Assembly: GCA_030151885.1 (NCBI GenBank)
Contig: JASLCG010000126.1
Location: forward strand, 1-25,701
Origin: Bacteroides sp.
Lineage (GTDB): Bacteria; Bacteroidota; Bacteroidia; Bacteroidales; Bacteroidaceae
Direction: 5' to 3'
Length of the DNA: 25,701 nucleotides
Position 1 is the stretch's first letter; each line of letters starts with the position of its first letter. The notes beneath the pieces are model-generated. The model did no database searches, was not told the origin of the DNA, and saw nothing but the letters and a program-made list of their open reading frames with translations. A program made the position numbers and the translations under genes. This document shows positions 1 through 9,733 of the stretch, one piece after another.

Positions 1-664
1 GTCTACGCTTATCTACCATGTTTTTGGTATCATTTGTGTACGGACAGTGTAAACTAACAATATCAGCCTCTCTAAAGAGATCATCTAAATCTACTTTTTT
101 AATTTCTCTAGAAAGTTGGAACTGTGATTTTGAGGTATGCGCAATGACATTCATTCCAAAGCCAAGAGCTATTCTTGCAACAGCCATTCCAATAGAACCT
201 AGTCCTACAATACCTATTGTTTTACCATGTAGTTCTAGTAGTGGACTATCCCAGAAGCAAAAGTCAGGGCTATTAGTCCATTTTCCTGCATGTACTTGAT
301 CCGAATGGCTCTGTATATGTTGTGCAATATTAAGGATGTGAGCAAATACCATTTGTGCAACAGAATTAGTACTATAAGCTGGAATATTTGTAACAATAAT
401 TCCTTTGGCTTTGGCTGCATCAAGGTCAATAATATTATAGCCTGTTGCCATTACTCCAATATATTTTAAGTTAGGTAGTGCATCCATAGTTTCCTTTTTA
501 AAAGGAACTTTATTTGTGAGTATAATATCAGCATCTTTTGCACGCTCTATGACCTCATCTTTTTTAGTTCTATCATAAATAACGCACTCTCCGAGCTGTT
601 CTATACCATCCCAATTTAAATCTCCAGGATTTGATGTATAGCCATCTAAAACTACAATTTTCAT
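1..664 (-). CDS. D-isomer-specific 2-hydroxyacid dehydrogenase (C-terminus outside window)
   Basis: NAD-dependent oxidoreductase of the D-2-hydroxyacid dehydrogenase family (glycerate/lactate/phosphoglycerate type). I translated it by hand from the ATG at 662-664 on the minus strand; it stays open for about 221 codons to the window edge, so the 3' end is missing. The start reads MKIVVLDGYTSNPGDLNWDG. The Rossmann nucleotide-binding signature GIVGLGSIG is at about residues 151-159, preceded by the family segment VMATGYNIIDLDAAKAKGI at about 71-89. The catalytic Arg, Glu and His of the family lie beyond the visible part or at its edge. The text resembles glycerate/hydroxypyruvate-type dehydrogenases, but the substrate cannot be fixed from this portion. 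It starts 27 nt after the rarA stop on the same strand, so co-transcription is likely. Confidence 0.9.
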   Translation of the reverse strand, partial: MKIVVLDGYTSNPGDLNWDGIEQLGECVIYDRTKKDEVIERAKDADIILTNKVPFKKETMDALPNLKYIGVMATGYNIIDLDAAKAKGIIVTNIPAYSTNSVAQMVFAHILNIAQHIQSHSDQVHAGKWTNSPDFCFWDSPLLELHGKTIGIVGLGSIGMAVARIALGFGMNVIAHTSKSQFQLSREIKKVDLDDLFREADIVSLHCPYTNDTKNMVDKRR

Positions 665-691
665 AATAAATTTATTTTATAAGGTTTACAC

Positions 692-1957
692 TTAATATTT
701 TTCTCCCCAAAGTATTTTTAACCACTCTTTATGTTTTTGTTCAGCTCTGTTATTTTGAGCACTCCATAAGCGAGAGTTTTTAATTTCGGAAGGTAAATAT
801 TCTTGTTTTACAAAGTTATTTTCATAACTGTGTGAGTATTTATAATCAGTACCATAACCTAGATCACTCATTAATTTCGTTGGAGCATTTCTAAGGTGAA
901 GCGGTACAGGTAAATTTCCAGTTTCTCTTACCAGTTTTATAGCATCGTTAATTGCCGTATATGCTGAGTTACTTTTTGGACTTGTAGCTAAGTATATTGT
1001 AGCTTGAGCTAGAGGGATTCTTCCTTCAGGCCAGCCTATTTTATTAACAGCTTCGAAACAAGCATTAGCAATAAGGAGTGCATTTGGGTTTGCAAGTCCT
1101 ATATCTTCTGATGCTGATATAACTAATCTTCTAGCTATAAACTTTGGGTCTTCACCGCCTTCTACCATTCTTGCTAGCCAATATATAGCCCCATCAGGAT
1201 CACTTCCTCTTATTGATTTAATAAATGCTGATATGATATCATAATGAAGTTCACCCCCTTTATCATAGGCCTGTGGGTTTGCTTGAAGGTTTTGTGTAAC
1301 AGTAGCATCATCTATAACAATTTGATCTGTTGCAGAAGATACAACGAGTAAATCAATGATATTTAATAGTTTTCTAGCATCTCCTCCTGAGTATCTTAAT
1401 ATTGCATCTGTCTCTTTTACTTCGATTTTAAAAGCTTGTAAATACGAGTCTGTTGTAATAGCTCTGTTAATGAGTTCAATTAAATCTGTTTTTTCAAGAG
1501 ATTTCAAAACATATAATTGGCATCTTGATAGTAGTGGTCTAATAACTTCGAAAGAAGGGTTTTCAGTCGTTGCTCCTATTAAGGTTACTGTACCTTGTTC
1601 AACAGCTCCAAGCAGAGAATCTTGTTGAGATTTGCTAAACCTATGTATCTCGTCAATAAATAAAATAGGGCTAGCTTGATTAAAAAAACGGGTACTTTTA
1701 GCTTTTTCAATTACTTCTCTTACATCTTTAACCCCAGACGTAACGGCACTTAAAGTGTAAAAAGGTGTATCTAGTTGGTTAGCTATAATTTGAGCTAAAG
1801 TGGTTTTTCCAACACCAGGAGGTCCCCATAATATGAAAGAGGTAATACGTCCACTATCAATCATTTTTCTAAGTGGACCATTTGGACCTACTAAATGTTT
1901 TTGTCCAATATATTCGTCTAGACTTTTGGGTCTTAATCTTTCAGCTAGTGGTTGCAT
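692..1957 (-). CDS. rarA: Replication-associated recombination protein A (RarA/MgsA, AAA+ ATPase)
   Basis: Clamp-loader-like AAA+ ATPase that acts at stalled replication forks (MgsA/RarA, Mgs1/WRNIP1 family). I use the internal ATG at 1957 (MQPLAERLRPKSLDEYIGQ), which is where family members normally begin; the longer in-frame start at 1978 adds seven residues and overlaps the upstream gene. From this start there are 421 residues. Walker A GPPGVGKTT is at about 45-53, Walker B LFIDEIHRF near 100-107 and the sensor-1 segment GATTENPSF near 128-136. The C-terminal half carries the RarA oligomerisation domain (GGEDPKFIARRLVISASEDI, LGYGTDYKYSH). The start lies 4 nt after the stop of the DUF5686 gene, consistent with one transcript and coupled translation. 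Confidence 0.96.
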   Translation of the reverse strand: MQPLAERLRPKSLDEYIGQKHLVGPNGPLRKMIDSGRITSFILWGPPGVGKTTLAQIIANQLDTPFYTLSAVTSGVKDVREVIEKAKSTRFFNQASPILFIDEIHRFSKSQQDSLLGAVEQGTVTLIGATTENPSFEVIRPLLSRCQLYVLKSLEKTDLIELINRAITTDSYLQAFKIEVKETDAILRYSGGDARKLLNIIDLLVVSSATDQIVIDDATVTQNLQANPQAYDKGGELHYDIISAFIKSIRGSDPDGAIYWLARMVEGGEDPKFIARRLVISASEDIGLANPNALLIANACFEAVNKIGWPEGRIPLAQATIYLATSPKSNSAYTAINDAIKLVRETGNLPVPLHLRNAPTKLMSDLGYGTDYKYSHSYENNFVKQEYLPSEIKNSRLWSAQNNRAEQKHKEWLKILWGEKY

Positions 1958-1961
1958 AATT

Positions 1962-4559
1962 CTAAAATACCAGTTCAAATGTGAAGCGTATCCCGTTTTT
2001 CTTTGTTCCAGGAATGTCTGTATACGTTAATCTACGGATATACTCAATATGGAATATCTTAAATATATTGTAAATTCCGAAACTAGCCTCAATATACGGC
2101 TTGTTTTTTTCCATTATATGAGTCGAAATTTCTCCATCTCTAGTTGGGAATAGGAATAATTCTGGGTTTGAGCTTTTCAGTGGATTGTTTTTATCTGTTA
2201 AATGCCCATATAAAGCTTTGATTTTAAATAACTCTCTCCATTTTAATTTCTTAATGAGTGGAATCCTATTTAATAGTTTTCCATTCATATCGTATGTTAA
2301 AGCTAATGAAGCGTATCTATCATTCATGAACTCCATATTATGAAGCAGATTGAAAGTCTCATTATTCTGTGCAATATATGATAAGTTTGCAGCCGGCGCA
2401 ATTAGTAAGGGAAAAGGAACAGTATTCCACTGAGCTCCAGCTTTAAATGATACATCTAATTTCCCCCAAGAGGCCAACCATATTCTTTTCCATATGCTGG
2501 CTTCTGTTATATTCGAATTATACTGACCACCCAATAAACCTTTAATGGCTGCCGAGTGAGCTAGTGTGAAAATTGGGGCATCCCAAGAAACAGGCTTTCT
2601 TCTTTGTTTTGTATTAATATAGTTCTCTCCAGGAGCATATCTAAGAGTAAAACCTAATTCTGTAGTAGTAATATCTCTTACTTTAGTTTGATCGGCATCG
2701 TTAAGTAGATATTCTAATTTTCCAGCAGGTTTGTCATTCAAACGCTTAGCATGTGCTTTAACAGAAAAGCCTCCTAGCACTTCATAGTTATAGTCTATTT
2801 TAGCAGATCGATAGTATGACATTTGATCTACAGGAAAAGCTTTCCATCCAACAAATATATTGTCTTTGTCAGTTGTTAAAAATTTATCCATTTGAGACAT
2901 AATATCACTTGTATAAGTGAATGTTATGTTATTCATAGGGTACTCCCATGGAAAACTTTCGCACTTATGGAAAGAGTAGGTGATTCCTCCAGAATACTTC
3001 CATCTCTTATCTTTAATTCCGTATGCACCATATCCTTGTACAAACACCTTAGGATGAAGTGCAGCAGTTGTTTTCCCTCCAAACCTAAAACGCGTACCAT
3101 CTATATAGTTGCCAGATATAGCAGTATTAATAGGGCCAATATCAAATTTACTAGGTTTACCTCTTTTACTTGTCTCAATGTAGTTTTCGAATAGTAATTT
3201 GGTTGCAAATAGCATATATTTAAAAGCAGGAGCTTTTGATAGTCTCTCCATAAAAGAGTCCATAGAGTCTTCTATGCTAGTTAGTCCTACTTGTCTAGCT
3301 TCTTCCCAGTACTCAGGTGGTCTATTAAACATGTTATTCTCTTTAACTACATCTCCTTTGTGTCTGAAATTACGAGCAGGTATTTCTTCAAACGAGTAAT
3401 TAGAGTATCTGGTCGTTCGTTGGATTTGCATTCCTTGTATAGCTTGTAGTAGATGTATATCGGCCTCCATAATATCTTTCTTGAGCACCATGTTTCCATT
3501 AGGCAGTTCTGTAAACTCTTGTATTATATCGAGATTTGTAACAAAATTAACTGCTGTGTTTTGTGGTAAGTTCATCGTACATTTTTTGACAGCATAGGAT
3601 GAATCATTTAATACGTATAAATGTCCTGTAAAACCAAAATCTTGAGAGTTATGTGGCACAAAAGATAAGTGAATACATTCATCTAAATCAACTCTAACAG
3701 TATCCATAATGTAGAATTTATAGAAAGATGTTGCTGTATTACTTATTGGGCTTACAAATCTTCTTCTTAGTAATTTAATGTTATCGTCATATATATTAAT
3801 GTCAGAAAATATCTCTTCTACCATTTGGTTCATAATTTCTCCTGTAGATATAAAATCTTGTATACCCGTGGAGTTCATACCCTCTACAAATGTCTTAGTA
3901 CTTTTAGGCTCTTTCCTGTATGCCACTTTTGAAGCAGTTTCTTGGATAGATATTGGTAATATAAAACCACCTGTTGTTTTCGACATCTCTAGTTGATCTG
4001 ACTTAAATCCTAGTCCTTTATATACACCTTTACTAAGCTTCTCCTCTGTTAAATCATTTAAGGAGATTTTCATTTTCTGATATTTGTTGTATTGGTAAAA
4101 GTCGTTTTCCTCTAACTTGAACTCTTTTTTATTTTTAATAACCTTATCCATCAGCTCAACTGCAGGATTGTTCTTTTTTTTATACCTCTCTTTTTTAGGT
4201 TTAATAATAACCTCGCTTAAAATAACATCATCAGTAACTAATTCTACGTTTATAGATTTAGATTGTGCGTTAATTTTAACCTTTTTAGTTTTGTAGCCTA
4301 CAAATGAAAAGGTTAGCTCTTTGTACTTAGAGTTGTATTGGATATTATAATTACCATCAAAATCAGTAGTCGTACCTATAGTTGTACCATCGTAATATAC
4401 AGATACATATCCTAATGGTTCGTTAGTTATTGAATCTGTAACATTGCCCTTTATGATTTGAGCATAAGAGCTATTACTATATAAAAGTAAAACAAGAATC
4501 AGTATGAGTGATTTTATATGGATATTGTGGTATTGTAATGTCATTAATTTCGAATTCAA
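1962..4559 (-). CDS. DUF5686 protein with carboxypeptidase-like regulatory domain
   Basis: Large exported protein of 865 residues. The N-terminus has a signal peptide (hydrophobic IKSLILILVLLLYSNSSYA, mature protein from about QIIKGNVTD). It is followed by one carboxypeptidase-regulatory-like beta-sandwich at about 35-115 (ITNEPLGYVSVYYDGTTIGT, TDFDGNYNIQY, FSFVGYKTKK), as found at the front of TonB-dependent receptors and related Bacteroidota surface proteins. The remainder matches the DUF5686 family and ends in alternating polar/hydrophobic strands with a terminal Phe (FTFELVF), typical of an outer-membrane beta-barrel. The function of DUF5686 is not established. The upstream gap is divergent to tpx. 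A second in-frame ATG at 4544 would shorten the N-region and is an equally good start. Confidence 0.9.
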   Translation of the reverse strand: MNSKLMTLQYHNIHIKSLILILVLLLYSNSSYAQIIKGNVTDSITNEPLGYVSVYYDGTTIGTTTDFDGNYNIQYNSKYKELTFSFVGYKTKKVKINAQSKSINVELVTDDVILSEVIIKPKKERYKKKNNPAVELMDKVIKNKKEFKLEENDFYQYNKYQKMKISLNDLTEEKLSKGVYKGLGFKSDQLEMSKTTGGFILPISIQETASKVAYRKEPKSTKTFVEGMNSTGIQDFISTGEIMNQMVEEIFSDINIYDDNIKLLRRRFVSPISNTATSFYKFYIMDTVRVDLDECIHLSFVPHNSQDFGFTGHLYVLNDSSYAVKKCTMNLPQNTAVNFVTNLDIIQEFTELPNGNMVLKKDIMEADIHLLQAIQGMQIQRTTRYSNYSFEEIPARNFRHKGDVVKENNMFNRPPEYWEEARQVGLTSIEDSMDSFMERLSKAPAFKYMLFATKLLFENYIETSKRGKPSKFDIGPINTAISGNYIDGTRFRFGGKTTAALHPKVFVQGYGAYGIKDKRWKYSGGITYSFHKCESFPWEYPMNNITFTYTSDIMSQMDKFLTTDKDNIFVGWKAFPVDQMSYYRSAKIDYNYEVLGGFSVKAHAKRLNDKPAGKLEYLLNDADQTKVRDITTTELGFTLRYAPGENYINTKQRRKPVSWDAPIFTLAHSAAIKGLLGGQYNSNITEASIWKRIWLASWGKLDVSFKAGAQWNTVPFPLLIAPAANLSYIAQNNETFNLLHNMEFMNDRYASLALTYDMNGKLLNRIPLIKKLKWRELFKIKALYGHLTDKNNPLKSSNPELFLFPTRDGEISTHIMEKNKPYIEASFGIYNIFKIFHIEYIRRLTYTDIPGTKKNGIRFTFELVF

Positions 4560-4579
4560 ATTTTATACAAAAAACTTTC

Positions 4580-4587
4580 CAAAGTTA
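4580..4587 (-). promoter_or_regulatory. Possible -7 element of the DUF5686-rarA unit
   Basis: On the minus strand this reads TAACTTTG, a full match to the Bacteroidota -7 form TAnnTTTG, 20 nt upstream of the DUF5686 start at 4559. I do not see a matching -33 TTTG at the usual spacing, so the call rests on half a promoter. Confidence 0.35.
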
Positions 4588-4784
4588 ATCAAAAAGGCTA
4601 ATACCTCGTTGCTTAACTTATTTAAATAATGTTTCAATTTACTCTATTCGCTTAAAAAACAGTTGGTTCATTTGTTATAGTTCTTTTTTATAAGAGTTTC
4701 ATGAACTATATGTACATTCCTATTGTTATTAAAAATAGTATTGAAAAATATAATATTATTACACAATAAAAAAAATAACAACAT

Positions 4785-5282
4785 ATGAATACTAAATTTA
4801 AAGGAGAAGAAGTTAAGCTTATAGGATCTTTTGTAGAAGTTGGTTCTAAAGCTCCTAATTTTGAATTGGTTAAAGGTGATTTGTCAAATCTAAGCTTGAA
4901 ATCTTTAGAAGGTAAAAAGGTTATTTTGAATATTTTCCCTAGTTTAGATACAGCAGTATGCGCTACTTCTGTACGCAAATTTAATGAGAAAGCTACTTCT
5001 TTAGATAATACTATCGTATTAGCAATATCAAAAGACTTACCTTTTGCACAAGGTCGCTTCTGTACAACAGAAGGTATTAAAAATGTAGTTCCATTATCAG
5101 ATTTTAGATATTCTGACTTTGATGAGGTTTATGGATTACGTATGGCAAATGGTCCTTTAGCTGGTCTTTTGGCTAGAGCTGTGGTTGTGATAGATGAAAA
5201 AGGAATTGTTAAATATACAGAATTAGTTCCTGAAATTACTCAAGAACCTAATTATGAAAAAGCAATCGAGGCTTTGAAATAA
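4785..5282 (+). CDS. tpx: Thiol peroxidase (Tpx, atypical 2-Cys peroxiredoxin)
   Basis: Reduces hydroperoxides using thioredoxin. The 165 residues are the normal Tpx length. The peroxidatic cysteine is Cys59 in the segment FPSLDTAVCATSVRKFNE, which is diagnostic for Tpx rather than AhpC or BCP. The resolving cysteine is Cys93 in GRFCTTEG, matching the Cys61/Cys95 pair of the E. coli enzyme. The N-terminal ELVKGDLSNLSLKSLEGKKV is also family-typical. It is a single-gene unit, divergent from the DUF5686 gene across 225 bp and facing dedA over a shared terminator. I see no convincing operator; a 7-bp inverted repeat at 4677-4683/4703-4709 in the upstream gap is noted separately. Confidence 0.97.
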   Translation: MNTKFKGEEVKLIGSFVEVGSKAPNFELVKGDLSNLSLKSLEGKKVILNIFPSLDTAVCATSVRKFNEKATSLDNTIVLAISKDLPFAQGRFCTTEGIKNVVPLSDFRYSDFDEVYGLRMANGPLAGLLARAVVVIDEKGIVKYTELVPEITQEPNYEKAIEALK

Positions 5283-5310
5283 TACTCCTTTTTAATAAAA
5301 GATAAATGTA

Positions 5311-5350
5311 AAATATCCCGTTTCAATTAAATTGGAACGGGATATTTTAT
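5311..5350. terminator. Bidirectional terminator between tpx and dedA
   Basis: A 17-bp stem (arms 5311-5327 and 5331-5347, one G-U wobble, loop TAA) starting AAATATCCCG. It is flanked by A-rich sequence on the left and T-rich sequence on the right, so it can end transcription from both converging genes. Confidence 0.85.
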
Positions 5351-5354
5351 ATAT

Positions 5355-5990
5355 TTACTTCTTCTTTTTAAGAGCATGATAAGCTATAAACGCTACAAAT
5401 GCTATAGCAACAATAATAAATAGATATCCTATTTCTTTACTGTATTTACTAACTTGCTCAATTAGCTGTTGTTCCGACTCAATGCCAGGCATCTTAGATA
5501 AATAATAACCAAGCATGGCTAAAATAACATTCCACAAGCCAGCACCTAATGTTGTATAAAGTAAGAATGTTGAGAGCTTCATTCTTGCTAATCCTGCTGG
5601 TATAGAAATGAGCTGTCGTACTGCAGGTACTAGCCTCCCAATAAAGGTAGATAGAGCTCCATATTTGTCAAAATACTGTTCTGCTTTAACTACTTTGTTC
5701 TCATCTATAAGACACATGTGCCCGAACCTACTATTGGCAAATTTATAAATAATAGGTCTTCCTAAAAACTTAGCTAAGTAATAATTGATAAGTGCGCCTA
5801 TATTTGCTCCAATAGTAGAAAAAAACACCACTAAATATATATTTAACTCGTGTCCGACAGCTGCTTTATATGCAGCAGGTGGTATTACTACTTCTGACGG
5901 GAAGGGTATAAACGAACTTTCAATGGCCATAAGTATGGTTATTGTGAAATAATTTAGATGGTCTAAATACCATTGTACTAATGTTTCCAT
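5355..5990 (-). CDS. DedA family membrane protein
   Basis: Integral inner-membrane protein of the DedA/VTT (SNARE-associated) family, 211 residues. Members are linked to envelope homeostasis and to undecaprenyl-phosphate or phospholipid flipping. Visible family segments are FIPFPSEVVIPPAAY (about 26-40), GANIGALINYYLAKFLGRP (about 60-78) and the signature GRLVPAVRQLISIPAGLARM (about 118-137), with its two conserved arginines. Hydrophobic stretches lie near 14-30, 47-70, 135-165 and 186-206, and the C-terminus is a basic lysine tail. It begins 1 nt after the TPR gene stops, so it is translated as the last gene of the glnS unit. Which lipid it carries cannot be read from the sequence. Confidence 0.92.
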   Translation of the reverse strand: METLVQWYLDHLNYFTITILMAIESSFIPFPSEVVIPPAAYKAAVGHELNIYLVVFFSTIGANIGALINYYLAKFLGRPIIYKFANSRFGHMCLIDENKVVKAEQYFDKYGALSTFIGRLVPAVRQLISIPAGLARMKLSTFLLYTTLGAGLWNVILAMLGYYLSKMPGIESEQQLIEQVSKYSKEIGYLFIIVAIAFVAFIAYHALKKKK

Positions 5991-5991
5991 A

Positions 5992-7608
5992 TTAATAATT
6001 TATAGATTCACTGTGTGTGTCTTGACACTTTTTTATAAATTTCATTATACCTGACTTATTAGAGTATTCTGCTTGCATGATTAAATAATCAATAGGTAGT
6101 AAATCTAAATCATATTTAGTTTGGCACTCTTTAATGTATTTCAGATATAAAGGCAAGTTAAATGTTAAGATGCAGTAAGCTAAGATATCTAATAAAATAT
6201 TATTGATATTCCTATATTGATGATATATCTTTTCTAACACTTTAAAAGATAACTCTATTTGTTCTAACTCTGCAAATAGATGAGCTAAAGTGTACATAGC
6301 ATTAGCCGACTGTACGCTGCTTTCTGCTTTTAATGCATACTTTAAAGCTATCTCATGTTTGTTTTTTCGAATCGCATTTATAGCATGGATGAGATTATCG
6401 TCATCATGACAATCTTTTTTAGGTTTGCTGTTATAAAATTGAATTAATTTATCTACTGGATCTGGATGTTCTTCTGGAATCTCTTCTAAAAACTCATCTA
6501 GGCTATTAAGAAAATCTTCTTCTTTGTAGTTTAAAAAAGACTCTTTTTCAATAGCGTTAAATGTATCATAGTCTTCTAAAATGTCCTTTTCAGTAACGTT
6601 CTTATAGATCTCTTTATTAACCTCAAGTTCTATTGAGGTTAATGAATCGGTAACTTTATTCTTTATTTTTGTAGATTCTTGTACAGATTTGATAACAGCT
6701 TTTTTGAATAAGTCTTGAGCTTTCTCATATTCGCCTAGGTCATAATAACACTCTGCTAGACCAATGTATGCTTGTGTAATAAAAGTATGATCAGTATCAT
6801 AACTAAGATTAAAATACTCAATAGCTTTATCTATCTTTTTTTCTTTAAGCAATAAAATTGCTTGTCCCATGTAAATACTTGCAGGATCTTGACTATTGAT
6901 TAAAGCAAACTCTAAAGCTTCATTTGATTTCTCGTAGTCATTTTCTTCAAAATGTACCATAGCCATTAAACACCAATAATATGGGTCATAAGGATCTGCA
7001 TCTATAAGAGTATTAATGGCTTTTTTTGCTTTTACTATTCTGTTTAAGCTTTTGTAATACTCTACATAGGCCTCTAAGAATTCAACATGGTCTCCATATT
7101 TGAGTAGCCCTTTTTTAAGGTGTTTTTGAAATTTAACTCTTTGTTCCAGAGTCCCAAAGTTGCTTATTGCATAGCATAAATCTATGATTGTATCTATAGA
7201 GTTAGGTTTATCAAGCTTCTCGAGTAAAACTTCAGCTCTTTGTCTAGCTTTAGGAATATCACTTTGAAGTAAAACCTCAGCGTTAAGCAATAAAGTATTG
7301 TTATTAACTTCTGTATTCAATAGCTCTTTGGCTAGATCGTATGCATCTTCAATCTTGTAATTATATAGTAAAGCATATGCTAGCTCTAATTGAATATCTA
7401 AGTTGTCTGGGTGAATATTTAGTCCAATTTTAGCAGCTTGAGTAGCTTCTGTGTATAATTCGTTTGTAGTATAGTAATTAACTATATCAGCAAAATCATC
7501 GGCGTCTAGATAAAGGTTCTCCCCGTTGGCCATGCTACTTTCGTAGTTGGCCAAGCAGGGAGGTACACTTATATTTTTAGTTTTAAAAAATAAATTTTTA
7601 AAATTCAT
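5992..7608 (-). CDS. Tetratricopeptide repeat protein
   Basis: A 538-residue, probably cytoplasmic protein without a signal peptide, made largely of TPR-type helix pairs. Clear repeats include TEATQAAKIGLNIHPDNLDI (about 54-73), YWCLMAMVHFEENDYEKSNE near 212-231 and AYIGLAECYYDLGEYEKAQD near 281-300. A long acidic linker (about 360-385, rich in E and D) separates these from a C-terminal set of helices. TPRs form protein-interaction scaffolds; no catalytic domain is visible and I cannot assign a partner. It lies 16 nt downstream of glnS and 1 nt upstream of dedA, so its expression is tied to both. Confidence 0.88.
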   Translation of the reverse strand: MNFKNLFFKTKNISVPPCLANYESSMANGENLYLDADDFADIVNYYTTNELYTEATQAAKIGLNIHPDNLDIQLELAYALLYNYKIEDAYDLAKELLNTEVNNNTLLLNAEVLLQSDIPKARQRAEVLLEKLDKPNSIDTIIDLCYAISNFGTLEQRVKFQKHLKKGLLKYGDHVEFLEAYVEYYKSLNRIVKAKKAINTLIDADPYDPYYWCLMAMVHFEENDYEKSNEALEFALINSQDPASIYMGQAILLLKEKKIDKAIEYFNLSYDTDHTFITQAYIGLAECYYDLGEYEKAQDLFKKAVIKSVQESTKIKNKVTDSLTSIELEVNKEIYKNVTEKDILEDYDTFNAIEKESFLNYKEEDFLNSLDEFLEEIPEEHPDPVDKLIQFYNSKPKKDCHDDDNLIHAINAIRKNKHEIALKYALKAESSVQSANAMYTLAHLFAELEQIELSFKVLEKIYHQYRNINNILLDILAYCILTFNLPLYLKYIKECQTKYDLDLLPIDYLIMQAEYSNKSGIMKFIKKCQDTHSESINY

Positions 7609-7624
7609 TGTTATTTGAAGAATA

Positions 7625-9361
7625 TCACTGTTTCTTATTGATTTTACCCCAAGTGTCTCTTAAACCAACAGTTCTATTAAAGACTAATTTATCTGGAGTA
7701 GAATCCTTATCAATAGTAAAATATCCAATACGTTGGAATTGTAGGTAACATCCAGGTTCGAACTCCTTCAAATATTTTTCTACATAACAGTTGTTTAAGA
7801 CTTGTAAAGAATCTGGATTAATCAATTCTCTAAAATCTTTATTTTGTTCAGTATTTGGATTTTCTATATTGAATAAGCGATCATAAAGACGTACTTCTGC
7901 TTTTTCACAATGGTCCACACTTAACCAATGAAGTGTTCCTTTAACCTTACGTCCAGATTCAGGCATGCCACTTTTTGTTAGAGGATCGTACTCACAGTAC
8001 ACTTCAGTAACATTACCTTGCTCATCTTTTTTACAACCAGTGCATTGAACAATATAAGCATTTTTTAGACGAACTTCTTTTCCAGGAGTCATTCTAAAAT
8101 ATTTTTTAGGTGCATCTTCCATGAAGTCATCTCGTTCAATCCAAAGTTCTCTACTAAATTCGATAGTATGAGTTTTTGAATTTTCATCTTCAGGGTTGTC
8201 TATACACTCTAGCTCTTCAACTTGTCCTTCTGGGTAGTTTGTAATAATTAACTTAATAGGATCTAATACAGCCGATACACGAGTAGCACGTTTATTTAAA
8301 TCTTCACGAACAGCAGATTCTAGTAGAGAAAAATCGTTTAATGCTTCGTATTTAGTATATCCAATCATATCAAGGAAGTTCTTAATAGCTTCGGGAGAAT
8401 AACCTCTTCTTCTATATCCACAAATTGTAGGCATACGAGGGTCGTCCCATCCATGTACTAAGTCTTCTTTTACAAGAGTAAGAAGTTTACGTTTACTCAT
8501 TACAGTGTATGTAAGATTTAAACGGTTAAACTCCATTTGTCTAGGGCGGTATTCGCCACCTTTAGTTAGATGAGTTTCTTGTAGTTCGTCAATGAAGTAG
8601 TTATATAATGGTCTGTGTACTTCAAATTCTAGTGTACATAATGAGTGTGTTACTCCTTCAAAATAATCACTTTGTCCGTGGGCAAAGTCATACATTGGGT
8701 AAGCTTTCCACTTATCTCCTGTGCGGTGATGGTGGTGTTTAATAACACGGTAAATAATAGGGTCTCTAAAGTGCATATTAGAGTTTTCCATATCAATTTT
8801 GGCACGTAGCACCATTTCTCCTTCTTCAATTTCACCCGTATTCATTTTTTCAAAAAGAGTTAAGCTCTCTTCTACAGGTCTATTTCTGTAAGGGCTCTCC
8901 TTACCAGGTGTAGTAGGTGTACCTTTTTGAGCTGCTATTTCTTCAGCACTTTGCTCATCAATATATGCTTTTCCTTGTTTTATCAACTCTACAGCGAAGT
9001 CCCACAACTGTTGGAAGTAATCTGAAGCGTAATAAATATTGTCCCAATGAAAACCTAACCACTCAATGTCTTCTTTGATGGAGTCAACATACTCAACATC
9101 TTCTTTGACTGGGTTAGTATCATCAAAACGAAGATTACAAACTCCACCATACTTTTCAGCCATACTAAAGTCTATGTTTATAGCTTTTGCATGACCTATA
9201 TGTAAGTAACCATTAGGTTCTGGAGGGAAGCGAGTTTGAACTCGACCGTCGTTTTTACCCTCTTTTAAATCATTTACGATAGCTTGTTCTACAAAGTTCA
9301 AGCTCTTTTTTTCAGTTGCTTCAGTTATATTTTTATCAGTCATGGTCTTTATATTTTCCAT
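7625..9361 (-). CDS. glnS: Glutaminyl-tRNA synthetase
   Basis: Class I aminoacyl-tRNA synthetase that charges tRNA-Gln. The 578-residue length is normal for a bacterial GlnRS. The HIGH-type ATP-binding motif PPEPNGYLHIGHAKAI is at about 47-62, and the KMSKS-type motif appears as VMSKRKL near 287-293. Other GlnRS hallmarks are FDDTNPVKEDVEYVDSIK (about 79-96), YDFAHGQSDYFEGVTHSLCT (about 224-243) and the C-terminal anticodon-binding beta-barrels. The protein starts with an extra hydrophilic segment; the second ATG at 9343 is also possible. It is the first gene of the glnS-TPR-dedA unit. The presence of GlnRS means direct charging of tRNA-Gln rather than sole dependence on GatCAB. Confidence 0.98.
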   Translation of the reverse strand: MENIKTMTDKNITEATEKKSLNFVEQAIVNDLKEGKNDGRVQTRFPPEPNGYLHIGHAKAINIDFSMAEKYGGVCNLRFDDTNPVKEDVEYVDSIKEDIEWLGFHWDNIYYASDYFQQLWDFAVELIKQGKAYIDEQSAEEIAAQKGTPTTPGKESPYRNRPVEESLTLFEKMNTGEIEEGEMVLRAKIDMENSNMHFRDPIIYRVIKHHHHRTGDKWKAYPMYDFAHGQSDYFEGVTHSLCTLEFEVHRPLYNYFIDELQETHLTKGGEYRPRQMEFNRLNLTYTVMSKRKLLTLVKEDLVHGWDDPRMPTICGYRRRGYSPEAIKNFLDMIGYTKYEALNDFSLLESAVREDLNKRATRVSAVLDPIKLIITNYPEGQVEELECIDNPEDENSKTHTIEFSRELWIERDDFMEDAPKKYFRMTPGKEVRLKNAYIVQCTGCKKDEQGNVTEVYCEYDPLTKSGMPESGRKVKGTLHWLSVDHCEKAEVRLYDRLFNIENPNTEQNKDFRELINPDSLQVLNNCYVEKYLKEFEPGCYLQFQRIGYFTIDKDSTPDKLVFNRTVGLRDTWGKINKKQ

Positions 9362-9733
9362 TTCTAAAATCGATTACAAAAGTACTATTTTTTTAATATA
9401 TCTGCATGCCAATACCTAATTAATCTTGTTCTGATGCAGATTCAGTGTTTTTTACACTTTACTTTATGTTTTACTTTGCAAATATACAAAGTATCTATAA
9501 ATAGAATTATACTATATGATATAAGTAGTTATAATATGATAGGAAAATGTCTCTTTCTTTGCTTAATTTAAACACTTGATACCTATATAATGAGATCTAT
9601 ATTTAAATAGATGAATGAAAATCGAAAAATTATTTAAATATATAGCCACCAATACGGATATTTATAATATATTTGTAAAACATAATTAATTCAAATATAA
9701 AATCTTAAAATGTGAAACAGGCATTAGTGCCAT

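Noticed and set aside
1958..1978. Seven-residue N-terminal extension of RarA
   Set aside because: It overlaps the end of the upstream gene and the family start MQPLAERLRP matches the ATG at 1957.
4677..4709. ATAGTTC/GAACTAT inverted repeat upstream of tpx as an OxyR site
   Set aside because: The four ATAG/CTAT half-elements with N7 spacing of the OxyR consensus are not met beyond the outer pair; it may be only a chance dyad.
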